Shown piece by piece: positions 25,706-35,027 of a DNA stretch of 64,000 nucleotides (its first letter is position 1; each line of letters begins with the position of its first letter). This DNA is from Nevskia ramosa DSM 11499 (lineage in GTDB: Bacteria > Pseudomonadota > Gammaproteobacteria > Nevskiales > Nevskiaceae): NCBI RefSeq assembly GCF_000420645.1, contig NZ_ATVI01000005.1:1162357-1226356 (forward strand), written 5' to 3'. The notes beneath the pieces were generated by a model. The model did no database searches and was not told the origin of the DNA. It saw nothing but the letters and a program-made list of their open reading frames with translations. The position numbers and the translations under genes were made by a program.

Positions 25706-28231
25706 ATGAAGCGTAGGAAATCGGCGCGCAGACTGCGCGCGGTGAGTCTGATCATGCTGAGCGGCAATCTGGGGGCTGCGGGCCTGGCCATGGCGCAAAC
25801 CAGTGAGGAAACGCCGGCACCGGCTGCGGAAACAACCACGACAAGCGAGTCGGGCGCCACCCAGCTGAAGCAGGTCGACGTTCGCGGCGTCAACCGCGCA
25901 GTCAACATCCTGAACAACGAGAAGGTTGATTCGGTCTTCGGCTTCGACAAGAGCATCAAGGACACGCCGCGCTCGATCACCTCGATCAGCAAGGAAACGC
26001 TGGACAAGCTGAATATCAACAACATCGACGATCTCGTCGTGTTGAGCCCCGGTTCGTTCACCCAGTCGTTCTTCGGCGTGGCCGGCTCGCTCGATCTGCG
26101 CGGCACCCCGGGCGAAACCTATTTCCGCGGCGTGCGCCGCATCGACAATCCGGGCAATTACCCGACTCCGATCGGCGCCAGCGACCGCATCGACATCGTC
26201 CGCGGTCCGGCTTCGCCGATCTTCGGTCCGTCGAAGGTCGGCGGCTATCTGAACTTCGTCCCGAAGTCCGAGCGCGCCCAGGACAAGACCGATGCCTCAC
26301 GCACCGCCGGTGAAGTCGGCGTGACGCGCGGCAGCTTCGACAAGAACGTGATCCACGGCGAAGTCGGCGGCCCCGGCGACGTGGCCGGCAAGAAGTTCGG
26401 CTATTACCTGTACGCCGAGGGCGAAAGCTCGGGTTCGTACTACGACAATTCGGGCACCGACCAGAACATCTACCAGGCGGCGCTCGACGCCCAGCTGACC
26501 GAAAAATCGCGCATCGAATTCGGCGGCATGTACCAGGACTACCGCGGCAACCAGGTGGCTGGCTGGAATCGCCTGACCCAGGACCTGATCAACCACGGCA
26601 CCTACATCACCGGCAGCCCGAAGTCGCTGGACAGCAACGGCGATGGTCTGCTGTCGGCAGCCGAATCTGCTGCGGGCGATCTGGCCATCTTCTATCCGTT
26701 CGGCAGCACCAATCCGAATGCCGCTTTCGGCAACGTCAATTCACAGACGGCGGAAACCGTGAATGCCGATCTGGCCGCGCATCCGAACATGGCGCTGCAG
26801 AATCCGGGCACGACCAAGCTCAAGGGCTCCCAGACGCTGACCCAGAAGGATGATCGTCTCGACAGCAAGGTGATCACCTTGTACTTCGACTTCATCCACG
26901 ACTTCAGCGATGACTTCAAGGTCGTCAACAAGACCTTCTACGAGTCGCTCGACAACGTCAACGAGAACGTCTACGGCTTCTCGCAGTTCGCCGATACCTA
27001 TGCGATCGAGGATCAGCTGAACTTCTCGTACACCTGGGCCGGCAACGACTACGTCAAGGCCGCGTACCAGCTCGGTGCGTCGCTGCGCTATCAGGACTTC
27101 GAACACGGCGACAACTTCGCGTTCGAGTACTTCGATCGCCGCGACATCACCCAGCCGGGCACGCCGGTCGATCGCCGCACCCTGACCACCCGCGATGGTC
27201 CAGGGATCGAGCCCTGGTCCAGCCACACCATCGGCAACTACCTCGATACCGGTGTGGCAGCACTCGCCGACTACAGCTTCCTCAAGTCGATTCACCTGCT
27301 GGTCGGTGGTCGCTGGGATTGGGTCAGCGTTGATTCCACGGCTTGCAACGTCAACACCGTCGCTTGCGGCGGCACCAAGTTCAGCGGCAACGAGAACAAG
27401 CCGTCGTGGACGATCAGCTTGAGCTACGACGTGCCGGTAGTCGGCCTGACGCCGTACGCGACGCGCGCTTCGCAGTCGACCCTGATCGCCGGTCAGGGCG
27501 GCCAGGTGGATACCGGCAATGTCCAATCCGGTTCGGCGCTGGCCAAGTCTTCGCTGACTGAAATAGGTGTCAAGGGCAGCTATCTGAAGGATCGTCTGTT
27601 CCTGTCCTTCGATCATTTCAAGCAGCAGCGCACCGATCTCAACTCGCAGGACACGGTCACCAACAACACCACGGAATCGAAGGGCTACGAGTTCGAGTTC
27701 CGCGGCGTGGTCACCAACAACCTGGCGATCACCGGCGCTTACACGCATCTCGATGTCTACAACCTGTCGGCGCTGCAGAACGGCAACCAGTTCGGCTTTG
27801 CCGGCGGCAGCGATCTGCCGGCGGGCGTCGATCCCTCGCTGATCTACGGCGGTGTCATCAACGGCCTGACCACCATCGGCACCGGTGGCAACACCAAGGG
27901 CCGCAAGGCCGGCATTCCGGATGATCTGGTCAGCCTCAACTTCATCTACAACTTCAGCGCCGGCCTGCTCAAGGGCCTGACCAGCACCATCGGCGTCACC
28001 CATGCGTCGTCGACGTACTCGGGCTTCTCGCAGGCGGTGCAGCTGCCTTCGTACACCTTGCTCAACATCGGCATGAACTACGAAACCAAGCACTGGAAGC
28101 TCGGCATCACCGGCAAGAACCTGACCGACGAGAAGTACTTCCGCTCGAACTTCCCGGATCTGTTCGGTTCGACGGTGGTGCTGCCGCAGCTGCCGATCAA
28201 CTGGCTGGCCACGGTCGCCTACCGGTTCTGA
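25706..28231 (+). CDS. TonB-dependent outer-membrane receptor (purine island)
   Basis: Outer-membrane beta-barrel receptor of 841 residues, energised by TonB. Signal peptide M-K-R-R-K-S-A-R-R to about residue 30 ending A-L/M-A; then a short Thr-rich segment, the plug domain (D-T-P-R-S-I-T-S-I-S, R-G-T-P-G-E-T-Y-F-R-G-V, R-I-D-I-V-R-G-P-A-S-P-I-F-G) and a barrel ending in aromatic Y-R-F. The ATG at 25706 has an AGGGGAGTAGG ribosome site; frames reading upstream are not credible. It resembles siderophore-type receptors in general form, but its place at the head of a purine operon, divergent from xdhA, suggests uptake of a purine nucleoside or related compound. The ligand is not determined. Confidence 0.88.
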   Translation: MKRRKSARRLRAVSLIMLSGNLGAAGLAMAQTSEETPAPAAETTTTSESGATQLKQVDVRGVNRAVNILNNEKVDSVFGFDKSIKDTPRSITSISKETLDKLNINNIDDLVVLSPGSFTQSFFGVAGSLDLRGTPGETYFRGVRRIDNPGNYPTPIGASDRIDIVRGPASPIFGPSKVGGYLNFVPKSERAQDKTDASRTAGEVGVTRGSFDKNVIHGEVGGPGDVAGKKFGYYLYAEGESSGSYYDNSGTDQNIYQAALDAQLTEKSRIEFGGMYQDYRGNQVAGWNRLTQDLINHGTYITGSPKSLDSNGDGLLSAAESAAGDLAIFYPFGSTNPNAAFGNVNSQTAETVNADLAAHPNMALQNPGTTKLKGSQTLTQKDDRLDSKVITLYFDFIHDFSDDFKVVNKTFYESLDNVNENVYGFSQFADTYAIEDQLNFSYTWAGNDYVKAAYQLGASLRYQDFEHGDNFAFEYFDRRDITQPGTPVDRRTLTTRDGPGIEPWSSHTIGNYLDTGVAALADYSFLKSIHLLVGGRWDWVSVDSTACNVNTVACGGTKFSGNENKPSWTISLSYDVPVVGLTPYATRASQSTLIAGQGGQVDTGNVQSGSALAKSSLTEIGVKGSYLKDRLFLSFDHFKQQRTDLNSQDTVTNNTTESKGYEFEFRGVVTNNLAITGAYTHLDVYNLSALQNGNQFGFAGGSDLPAGVDPSLIYGGVINGLTTIGTGGNTKGRKAGIPDDLVSLNFIYNFSAGLLKGLTSTIGVTHASSTYSGFSQAVQLPSYTLLNIGMNYETKHWKLGITGKNLTDEKYFRSNFPDLFGSTVVLPQLPINWLATVAYRF

Positions 28232-28292
28232 GCCTTGCACCGAGGCCGGGCGCAATGCCCGGCCTCATTCAAGGTTGATGCGAGATCAAGAA

Positions 28293-29255
28293 ATGAAACT
28301 TTACCCATCCGGCCTCCGGGCCGGAGTCTTTTCCGTCGTGCTCGCCGTGATGGCCCTGATGCCGCAAGCCTTCGCTGCGAAGGCCAAGTCGCAAGTCGGG
28401 GATTTCCCGAAAGCGAAGATCGCGCTGGTCGGCGGCACCTTCATCAACGATGCGCTGCTGAATTCCAGCGGCATCCTCAAGGGCAGCTTCACGATCAAGA
28501 CCAGGGTCGGCCTGTCGCCGGTGATCTGGTATGGCGAGACCGAAGGCGTGCCGTTCTACTACGTGCACATGCACGGCGACGGCAAGTACGTCGAAACCTG
28601 GGCAGCGCTGGCGCAGCTCGGGGTCCGTGATGCGATCGGCGGCGCTACCGCCGGCGGCATCAATCCCTCGATGAAGCTCTACGACTACGTGGTGCCGCAC
28701 GATTTCATCGACATGAACATCACGCGTCCTCTGGCGATGCCGAAGGAGGCGTACAAGGATCCGGATGCGATTCCGATCCCGCGTTATGTACCGGCGATGG
28801 ATCCGCTGCTGCAGCGGATCCTGATCGACGAAACGGCTAAGGCCATTCGCGCCAGCCATGACTACGACGACATCGGCCTGCACGAAAGCGGCGTGGTCAT
28901 CCAGTCGCGCGGCGGCCGTTTCGAGACCGCCAGCGAAGTGAAGATGATGGGGCAATGGGGCGCCGATCTGGTGACCATGAGCATCGGCACCGAGATGACT
29001 TATGCGCGGATGATGGGCATCAACTACGCAGCACTGGTGTCGATCTCGAACCCGGCCGAAGGCGTCGGCAGCTGGGATTGGGACACCATCAAGGCGGTTT
29101 ATCCGCGCATCAATCCCTTGAGCTTGCGCATCGTGCTGGCGGCGATTCCGAAGGTCGCGGCGATCGGCGACGAGGTTCCCAGAGTCGGTGATGCCCTGCG
29201 TTTCCATCCGGAAATGACCAGCGTTCCGGCTACCGAAAAGAAGACCCAACCATGA
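28293..29255 (+). CDS. Exported nucleoside phosphorylase-family protein (MTAP/PNP type)
   Basis: Phosphorylase-superfamily enzyme of 320 residues that splits purine nucleosides, with a signal peptide (M-K-L-Y-P-S-G-L-R then a hydrophobic stretch ending Q-A-F-A). The MTAP/PNP pattern is visible in R-G-G-R-F-E-T-A-S-E-V, A-T-A-G-G-I-N and T-M-S-I-G-T-E-M-T-Y-A-R. The purine-recognition position has Asn (S-I-S-N, Asn253), as in 6-oxopurine phosphorylases, where MTAP has Asp. Export to the periplasm is unusual for this family. An in-frame ATG at 28278 is a possible alternative start but would add charged residues before the signal peptide. Stop overlaps the next gene by four bases. Substrate is inferred to be inosine or guanosine; phosphate dependence is unknown. 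Confidence 0.78.
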   Translation: MKLYPSGLRAGVFSVVLAVMALMPQAFAAKAKSQVGDFPKAKIALVGGTFINDALLNSSGILKGSFTIKTRVGLSPVIWYGETEGVPFYYVHMHGDGKYVETWAALAQLGVRDAIGGATAGGINPSMKLYDYVVPHDFIDMNITRPLAMPKEAYKDPDAIPIPRYVPAMDPLLQRILIDETAKAIRASHDYDDIGLHESGVVIQSRGGRFETASEVKMMGQWGADLVTMSIGTEMTYARMMGINYAALVSISNPAEGVGSWDWDTIKAVYPRINPLSLRIVLAAIPKVAAIGDEVPRVGDALRFHPEMTSVPATEKKTQP

Positions 29256-30310
29256 ACAAGCGCGTACTGCTGAGCCTCGTCCTGCCGCTGGCGCTGATCG
29301 GCGGCTGCGCAAAAAAAACGCCGCCGCCGATCGAGGTGAAAGTCGTCGTCGTCTCGATGTTCGAGATCGGCAAGGACAGCGGTGATACCGCCGGCGAGTT
29401 CCAGCTCTGGTACGAGCGCCAGAAGCTGAGCCAGAAGTTTCCGTTCGCCCATCATCACGATCTGTTCTTCAACCCGGAGACCGGCGTGCTCGGCATGGTC
29501 ACCGGCATGGGCACCGCCAACTCGGCGACTGCGGTGATGGCGCTCGGACTCGATCCGCGCTTCGATCTGTCGCACGCCTATTGGTTGATCGCTGGCATCG
29601 CCGGCTTCGATCCGGCCGACGCGTCGCTGGGCTCGGCGGCCTGGGCCGAGTATCTGGTCGATGCCGATCTCGCCCACGAGATCGACGCTCGTGAAATGCC
29701 GGCGGACTGGCCCACCGGCTATTTCGCACGCGGCAGCAAAGGCCCGTACATGAAGCCGCATCCGCAGTCCGAAGGCGAAGTGTTCCACCTCAACGGCGCG
29801 CTGACCGAATGGGCCTACCAGCTGACCAAGGACGTGCCGCTGGCCGATAGCGAAGCGCTGCAGAAGCGGCGTGCGCTGTATGTCGGCTATCCGAACGCGC
29901 AGAAGCCGCCGTTCGTGCTCAAGGGCGACAATCTCGCCGGCATGACCTACTGGCACGGCAAGCTGCTCAACGACTGGGCCAATGGCTGGACCAAGTACTG
30001 GACCGACGACAAGGGCGAGTTCGTGTCCTCGGCGATGGAAGACACCGGCAGCTTCCAGTCGCTGACCTATCTGTCGCCGACCGGCAAGGTCGACATGAAC
30101 CGGGTCATGGTGCTGCGCACGGCGAGTAATTACACGATGCAGTCGCCGGGCATCACGGCCGCCGAAAGCCTGTTCGGCGAGCATGGAGAGGAGGGCTATT
30201 CGGGACTGACGGCTTCGGTGGAAGCGGCTTATCAGGTCGGTTCCAAAGTGGTCGACGAGATCGTCACGCATTGGGACGTCTACAAGGACAAGGTTCCGGC
30301 CGGCCAATGA
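29252..30310 (+). CDS. NUP-family purine nucleoside permease-like lipoprotein (copy 1)
   Basis: The 352-residue protein belongs to the NUP family, named after a Candida purine nucleoside permease and related in fold to nucleoside phosphorylases. It has a lipobox L-I-G-G-C near residue 19, so it is probably a membrane-anchored periplasmic lipoprotein, not a multi-helix transporter; no run of membrane segments is seen. Conserved family segments include K-V-V-V-V-S-M-F-E, G-M-G-T-A-N-S-A-T-A, H-A-Y-W-L-I-A-G-I-A-G, S-A-M-E-D-T-G-S and R-V-M-V-L-R-T-A-S-N-Y. It overlaps its neighbours on both sides by four bases and has a clear paralog at 37320-38390. It may bind or cleave nucleosides in the periplasm; the exact role is not known. 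Confidence 0.82.
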   Translation: MNKRVLLSLVLPLALIGGCAKKTPPPIEVKVVVVSMFEIGKDSGDTAGEFQLWYERQKLSQKFPFAHHHDLFFNPETGVLGMVTGMGTANSATAVMALGLDPRFDLSHAYWLIAGIAGFDPADASLGSAAWAEYLVDADLAHEIDAREMPADWPTGYFARGSKGPYMKPHPQSEGEVFHLNGALTEWAYQLTKDVPLADSEALQKRRALYVGYPNAQKPPFVLKGDNLAGMTYWHGKLLNDWANGWTKYWTDDKGEFVSSAMEDTGSFQSLTYLSPTGKVDMNRVMVLRTASNYTMQSPGITAAESLFGEHGEEGYSGLTASVEAAYQVGSKVVDEIVTHWDVYKDKVPAGQ

Positions 30311-32244
30311 ACTCGCCGGTCGCAAGGATCGGCCGGGCTGTCGATCCGGTCGACGAAGTCCTGCCGCTGCCCCAGTTGGCGACCTACGGCGTCCAGCATG
30401 TGCTGGCGTTCTATGCCGGCGCGGTGCTGATTCCGATCATCCTGTCTGGCGCGCTGGGCCTGAGCCACGAGCAGCTGATCCATCTGATCAACGCCGATCT
30501 GTTCACCTGCGGCATCGCTTCGATCCTGCAGGCAGGCGGCATCGGCAATGTCGGCGTGCGGCTGCCGCTGCTGCAGGGCGTCACCTTCACGGCGGTCAGC
30601 CCGATGATCGCGATCGGCCTGTCGGCCGGCGGTGGGGTGCCTGGCCTGTTGCAGATCTACGGCAGCGTCATCGTCGCCGGCGCCTGCACGTACTTTGCCG
30701 CGCCGCACTTCGCACGGCTGCTGCGTTTCTTCCCGCCAGCGGTGACCGGCACGGTGATCCTGATCATCGGCATTGCCTTGCTGCCGGTGGCGGCCAGCGA
30801 TGTCGTCAACGGCGTCGGCCCGCACCGGATGCAGGACCCGGTGGCACTGAAGAACGTGCTCTACGGGCTGGCGACACTCGGCGTGATCGTCGCGATCCAG
30901 CGCTTCTTCCGCGGCTTCGTGTCGACCATCGCAGTGCTGCTCGGCCTGGTCGCCGGCACCTTGCTGGCCTGGGCCTGCGGCGATGCCCATTTCGATTCTG
31001 TGCTTGCAGCGCCGGGCTTCGGCTACACCACGCCGTTCCATTTCGGCCTGCCGACATTCAATCTGTTCGCGATTCTGTCGATGCTGATCGTCATGCTGAT
31101 CACCATGATCGAGACCACTGGCGACGTCTATGCCACCGGCGAAATCGTCCAGCGACGCATCCGGCCGGACGATATCGCCCGCGCCATCCGTGCCGATGGT
31201 GCAGCGACGTTTCTCGGCGGCATTCTCAACTCGTTCCCGTACACCTGCTTTGCCGAGAACGTCGGCCTGGTTCGCCTCACGCAGATCAAGAGCCGCTGGG
31301 TGGTGGTCGCCGCTGGCGTGGTGATGCTGATGCTCGGTTCGATGCCGAAGGCGGCGGCCGTGGTCGCGGCGATCCCGCATCCGGTGCTCGGCGGCGCGGC
31401 GCTTGCGATGTTCGCGGCGGTCGCCGTGGTCGGCATCCAGACGCTGTCGCGAGTCGACTTCAACGACCATCGCAACATCGTCATCGTCGGCACCAGCCTC
31501 GGGCTCGGCATGCTGGTCACTGCCCAGCCGAATCTGGCCGCCGCGTTTCCCGGCTGGGCACAGACCGTGTTCGGCAGCGGCATCACGCTGGCGGCGATCA
31601 CCGCGATCCTGCTCAACCTGCTGTTCAATCACGTCGGCCGTGGCAGCCTCAGTCCGACCGCTGCGGTGGCCGGCAGGCCAGGCGGCCTGATCGGTCTCGA
31701 TGCCGTCAACGCAATGGATGCGGAAGCCTTCGAACAGACCTTCGGCGGGCTGGTCGAGAACACGCCCTGGGTGCTCGAGCGTGCCTGGGCGATGCGGCCG
31801 TTCGCCGACACCCTGGCGCTGCGCGCCGCGTTCCAGAACGCGTTGATCACCGGCAGCAGTGAGGAACAGCTGCAGCTGATGAATTCCTTCGCCGATCTTG
31901 GCAGTGCTGCCGACGCCCACAATGACTACCGGCTCGATCCCGCTGGAGCTGAAGCCGGGGCCGCAGCAGGCGGCCGCAACGAAGATGGGCGAAGCGAGGT
32001 GCACGAGATGGCGCAAGCCTATCGCGGCCATTTCGGCTTTCCGCTGATCATCTGCGCGCGTGACAGCGAGCGCTACCAGCGCGCCGTGCTCGAAGGCTGG
32101 TCGCGGATGGCCAATGCCGCGGCGGTTGAACGCGCCGCCGGGCTGATCGAGATTGCCCGCATCGCCAACGCCCGCTTCAATGATCTGGTCGCCGACGCCA
32201 ACCCGATCCAGACGGCGAGGGCGCGGGCCTATCGCAATGCCTGA
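30307..32244 (+). CDS. NCS2 purine permease fused to a degenerate UraD-like domain
   Basis: Residues 1 to about 450 are a nucleobase-cation symporter of the NCS2 (uracil/xanthine/urate) family with about 12-14 membrane helices; the Q-H-V-L-A-F-Y-A-G start, G-I-G-N-V-G-V-R-L-P-L-L-Q-G and the E-T-T-G-D-V-Y-A-T-G signature are clear. The C-terminal 170 residues resemble OHCU decarboxylase (N-T-P-W-V-L at 485-489, F-G-F-P at 576-579), but the catalytic His of H-S-P-W is Asn485, H-P-E-L-A-G reads F-A-D-L-G-S and the E-S-x-x-E-Q region is missing. The domain is therefore probably not an active decarboxylase. ATG at 30307 overlaps the upstream stop. Likely imports hypoxanthine, xanthine or urate. 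Confidence 0.85.
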   Translation: MNSPVARIGRAVDPVDEVLPLPQLATYGVQHVLAFYAGAVLIPIILSGALGLSHEQLIHLINADLFTCGIASILQAGGIGNVGVRLPLLQGVTFTAVSPMIAIGLSAGGGVPGLLQIYGSVIVAGACTYFAAPHFARLLRFFPPAVTGTVILIIGIALLPVAASDVVNGVGPHRMQDPVALKNVLYGLATLGVIVAIQRFFRGFVSTIAVLLGLVAGTLLAWACGDAHFDSVLAAPGFGYTTPFHFGLPTFNLFAILSMLIVMLITMIETTGDVYATGEIVQRRIRPDDIARAIRADGAATFLGGILNSFPYTCFAENVGLVRLTQIKSRWVVVAAGVVMLMLGSMPKAAAVVAAIPHPVLGGAALAMFAAVAVVGIQTLSRVDFNDHRNIVIVGTSLGLGMLVTAQPNLAAAFPGWAQTVFGSGITLAAITAILLNLLFNHVGRGSLSPTAAVAGRPGGLIGLDAVNAMDAEAFEQTFGGLVENTPWVLERAWAMRPFADTLALRAAFQNALITGSSEEQLQLMNSFADLGSAADAHNDYRLDPAGAEAGAAAGGRNEDGRSEVHEMAQAYRGHFGFPLIICARDSERYQRAVLEGWSRMANAAAVERAAGLIEIARIANARFNDLVADANPIQTARARAYRNA

Positions 32245-32251
32245 GGCTTCG

Positions 32252-33178
32252 ATGAAACCGTCACGTTCTGTCCCGCTGATCAACATCGCACCGCTGATGT
32301 CGGGCGATCTCGAAGCCCGCCGCAAGGTCGCGAGCGAGATCGGTGCCGCCTGCCGCGGCATCGGCTTCTTCGCAGTCACCGGCCATGGCATCGCGGTGGA
32401 ACAGATCGACGCCATGTTCGCCGCTTCGCAGGCCTTCTTCGCGCTGCCGCTGGCGGACAAACGAGCGCTGGCGATGAAGCTGCACGGCCATAACCGCGGC
32501 TATGCCGGCTACGGTGACGAAGCGCTGGACGAACACGCCGCGCCCGATCTCAAGGAGGCTTACAACCTGATCTGGACCGATGGCCAGCAGCGGCCGCCGA
32601 ACCTGTGGCCCTCGCTGCCGGGCTGGCGTGAAACAGCGGAGAACTACTTCGACGCGGTGCTGGCAGTCGGCCATCACCTGCACCGCGCTTTCGCGCTGGA
32701 TCTGGCGCTGCCCGAGCAGCACTTCGCCGACAAGATCGACCAGCCGATGGCCACGCTGCGCATGCTCCGTTACCCGGATCGGCGACCGGACGACATCACC
32801 GAGGGTGAGGTCGGTGCCGGTGCCCACACCGACTACGGCAATCTGACCCTGCTGGCGACCGACGGCGTCGCCGGCCTGCAGGTGCAACCACGCGGCAGCC
32901 ATGAGTGGATCGACGTGCCGGCGCTGCCCGGAGCCTTCGTCTGCAATATCGGCGACTGCCTGATGCGCTGGTCGAACGACGTCTACATGTCGACTCCGCA
33001 TCGCGTCCTGCCGCCGCCGGCCGAACGCTATTCGATCGCCTTCTTCCTCGACCCGAATCCGGAAGCGCTGGTCAGCGCGATCCCGAGCTGCGTGCCGACC
33101 GGCAGCGCCGCGAAGCATCCGCCGATCCTTGCTTATGACTACCTGCAGTCCCGGTTTGCGGCAACCTACGGCGGCTGA
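32252..33178 (+). CDS. Isopenicillin N synthase-like Fe(II) oxygenase
   Basis: Non-haem iron oxygenase of the IPNS/2-oxoglutarate family, 308 residues, cytoplasmic. The facial triad is present: His192 and Asp194 in G-A-H-T-D-Y-G and His250 in T-P-H-R-V. R-x-S (Arg259, Ser261) for the co-substrate carboxylate follows. The N-terminal DIOX_N-type segment P-L-I-N-I-A-P-L is also typical. ATG at 32252 has GAGG five bases upstream; an earlier ATG at 32237 overlaps the permease gene. It differs from the TauD-type fungal xanthine hydroxylase. Location between a purine permease and a SnoaL-like protein suggests oxidation of a purine-derived or modified purine compound, but this is a guess. Confidence 0.85.
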   Translation: MKPSRSVPLINIAPLMSGDLEARRKVASEIGAACRGIGFFAVTGHGIAVEQIDAMFAASQAFFALPLADKRALAMKLHGHNRGYAGYGDEALDEHAAPDLKEAYNLIWTDGQQRPPNLWPSLPGWRETAENYFDAVLAVGHHLHRAFALDLALPEQHFADKIDQPMATLRMLRYPDRRPDDITEGEVGAGAHTDYGNLTLLATDGVAGLQVQPRGSHEWIDVPALPGAFVCNIGDCLMRWSNDVYMSTPHRVLPPPAERYSIAFFLDPNPEALVSAIPSCVPTGSAAKHPPILAYDYLQSRFAATYGG

Positions 33179-33182
33179 GGCG

Positions 33183-33575
33183 ATGACCGACTTCCCCAAC
33201 ACCACGGGTCCCCGGCAGGTCGTGCAGGCCTGGGTAGCGCGCTTCAATGCCGCCGACATCGATGGCCTGGCCGCGTTGTATGCGGAGACTGCCGTCAATC
33301 ATCAGGTGGTCACCGAGCCCCTGCATGGCCGTGCGGCGATCCGTCGATTGTTCGAGGTCGAGTTCGGCCGCGCGCAGATGGTCTGCCTGGTCGAAAACCT
33401 GTTCGAGGACGGCGAGTGGGCGATCCTGGAATGGCGCGATCCGAACGGACTGCGCGGCTGCGGCTTCTTCCATGTGCAGCAGGGCAGGATCGTGTTCCAG
33501 CGTGGTTACTTCGATCAGTTGTCGTTCTTCCGGCTCAATCGGCTGTCGGTGCCAGAAAGCTATCTCGGAGGCTGA
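33183..33575 (+). CDS. SnoaL/NTF2-like protein
   Basis: Small 130-residue protein with the NTF2/SnoaL cone fold pattern: V-V-Q-A-W-V-A-R-F-N-A-A-D-I-D-G-L-A-A-L-Y-A near the start, H-G-R-A-A-I-R-R-L-F in the middle and a late F-Q-R-G-Y-F-D-Q-L. Such proteins include ketosteroid isomerase-like enzymes and small-molecule binding proteins. It starts four bases after the oxygenase stop and is the last gene of the rightward operon, so it probably works with the oxygenase. No substrate can be named. Confidence 0.72.
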   Translation: MTDFPNTTGPRQVVQAWVARFNAADIDGLAALYAETAVNHQVVTEPLHGRAAIRRLFEVEFGRAQMVCLVENLFEDGEWAILEWRDPNGLRGCGFFHVQQGRIVFQRGYFDQLSFFRLNRLSVPESYLGG

Positions 33576-33587
33576 GGCCGGCCAGCG

Positions 33588-35009
33588 CTACTCGCGCGGC
33601 AGGCACAGCTGATAGTGCTTGCAGGTGAACGAGTAACTGACCGGTTTGACCGCTTTCAAACCCTCCAGACCCCTGCTCTGGAACTGTGCCTTGTAGCGCG
33701 CGACTCTGGCCTCGTAATCTTTCAGCAGCTTCTGCTTCACCGGTTCCTCGACGAAGGAATACTTCAGCGAGTTGCGGCCGATCAGCACGATCTCTTCCCA
33801 GGACAGGTTGAACTCGCGCACGGCGACGAAGTACTCGTCGGTCATGTTCGAATCCCACATGCCGCGATCGTCGGTCGACAGCGCGACCGGGATGCCGGTG
33901 CGCAGATATTCCGGAAACGGGTGCTGCTGGAAGTTCTGCACGTACTCGAGCAGCAGATTGCTGATCAGGTTGATCTCGACCATGTACGGCCCATTGCGCA
34001 TCAGCAGCATGGTGTCCGGATCGGTGATCAGATTGTTGCCGTGGCCGATGCGCTCGGCGCCGATCTGCAAGGTGTCGCGCACGTGATGATTCGGCTCGTC
34101 CACTTCACCGGCGTGGATCGACAGATGGATGTCCGGATACTGCTTGCGCAGCGCGCGCAGGGTCGGCAGGAAGCGCAGCGGATAGCCCTTGTCGTCGTCC
34201 TCGCGGCCGACCATGTTGACGCCGACCCAGAGATCGCGGTGCTTCGCCGTGAAGGCGTACAGGTCTTTCAGATCCTGCTCGGCGCCAGGCAGGAAACGCA
34301 GGATCGAAGACTGGAAGCGCACCGTCACGCCGGTCGCTTTCGCATCGGCGTCAGCCAATCTCTGGCGATAGATCGCCACCGTTTCATCGTCACTGAAGAC
34401 ACTGCCATCGGGCTTGAGCTGGCCCTCCGGGCCTTCCTGGGTTTCCAGGTAGGCGAGGCCTTCCTTGCCGAAGGCCTGCATGTTCTGGAACAGGATTTCG
34501 GCGACTACATAGGGGTTGCGCCAGAGTTCGTTGAGGCGTTCCCAATGCCGGCCGAAGAACTCGTTGCGGCCTTCGTAGCTCTTGTCGAGCCGGATGCTGT
34601 CGAGCCAGCCCTGTTTCTCGACGGCGGTCAGATCCTGGAAGCGCTTGTACTCGGATTGCTGGCAGGCATCGAGCTTGTCGTAGCTCGATTTCTGCAAGGT
34701 GCGGAACAGGATCAGGTAGGGCGCGAAGCTGTATTCATTGCTGCCGTAGGGCAGGCAGTTGTTGATGCGGACCTTGGTGTAATAGGTGTAGCCACGCGCC
34801 TGCTGGGCGATTGCCGCATCCCACCACCATTCGGACAGGCCGGCACCGGTGAGGTGATTGTGGAGATCTCCGCCTTTCGGCAGCGCGTAGAGAAAGCGGT
34901 ACATCTGGTCCGGCGTCGCTTCCGCTTTCAGCTTCTCGAACCAGGGTTCCGCAGCGCGCAGCGGCAGGCTCCAGACGATCAGGCACAAGCTCAGGATCAG
35001 TTTCGACAT
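33588..35009 (-). CDS. Exported adenosine deaminase, ADGF/CECR1-like (copy 1)
   Basis: Deaminates adenosine to inosine. The 473-residue protein has a signal peptide ending near residue 20 and the metal-binding motifs G-D-L-H-N-H-L (His50, His52), S-I-H-A-G-E, E-R-I-G-H-G and L-S-T-D-D-R-G. It is longer than cytoplasmic adenosine deaminases because of the N-terminal helical region with Cys residues seen in the secreted ADGF group. ATG at 35009 is preferred to a GTG one codon earlier. It follows a close paralog after 18 bases; the last half of the two genes is nearly identical. Convergent with the SnoaL-like gene. Confidence 0.9.
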   Translation of the reverse strand: MSKLILSLCLIVWSLPLRAAEPWFEKLKAEATPDQMYRFLYALPKGGDLHNHLTGAGLSEWWWDAAIAQQARGYTYYTKVRINNCLPYGSNEYSFAPYLILFRTLQKSSYDKLDACQQSEYKRFQDLTAVEKQGWLDSIRLDKSYEGRNEFFGRHWERLNELWRNPYVVAEILFQNMQAFGKEGLAYLETQEGPEGQLKPDGSVFSDDETVAIYRQRLADADAKATGVTVRFQSSILRFLPGAEQDLKDLYAFTAKHRDLWVGVNMVGREDDDKGYPLRFLPTLRALRKQYPDIHLSIHAGEVDEPNHHVRDTLQIGAERIGHGNNLITDPDTMLLMRNGPYMVEINLISNLLLEYVQNFQQHPFPEYLRTGIPVALSTDDRGMWDSNMTDEYFVAVREFNLSWEEIVLIGRNSLKYSFVEEPVKQKLLKDYEARVARYKAQFQSRGLEGLKAVKPVSYSFTCKHYQLCLPRE

Positions 35010-35027
35010 CACTGGATTATTCCCCGA

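Noticed and set aside
25706-28231. Siderophore receptor
   Set aside because: General shape fits, but no iron genes are near and the gene heads a purine operon; kept as a generic receptor with ligand open.
30280-32460. 726-codon open frame antisense to the NCS2 permease gene
   Set aside because: Asp/Arg/Gln-rich shadow of a membrane protein gene; no start signal or domain.
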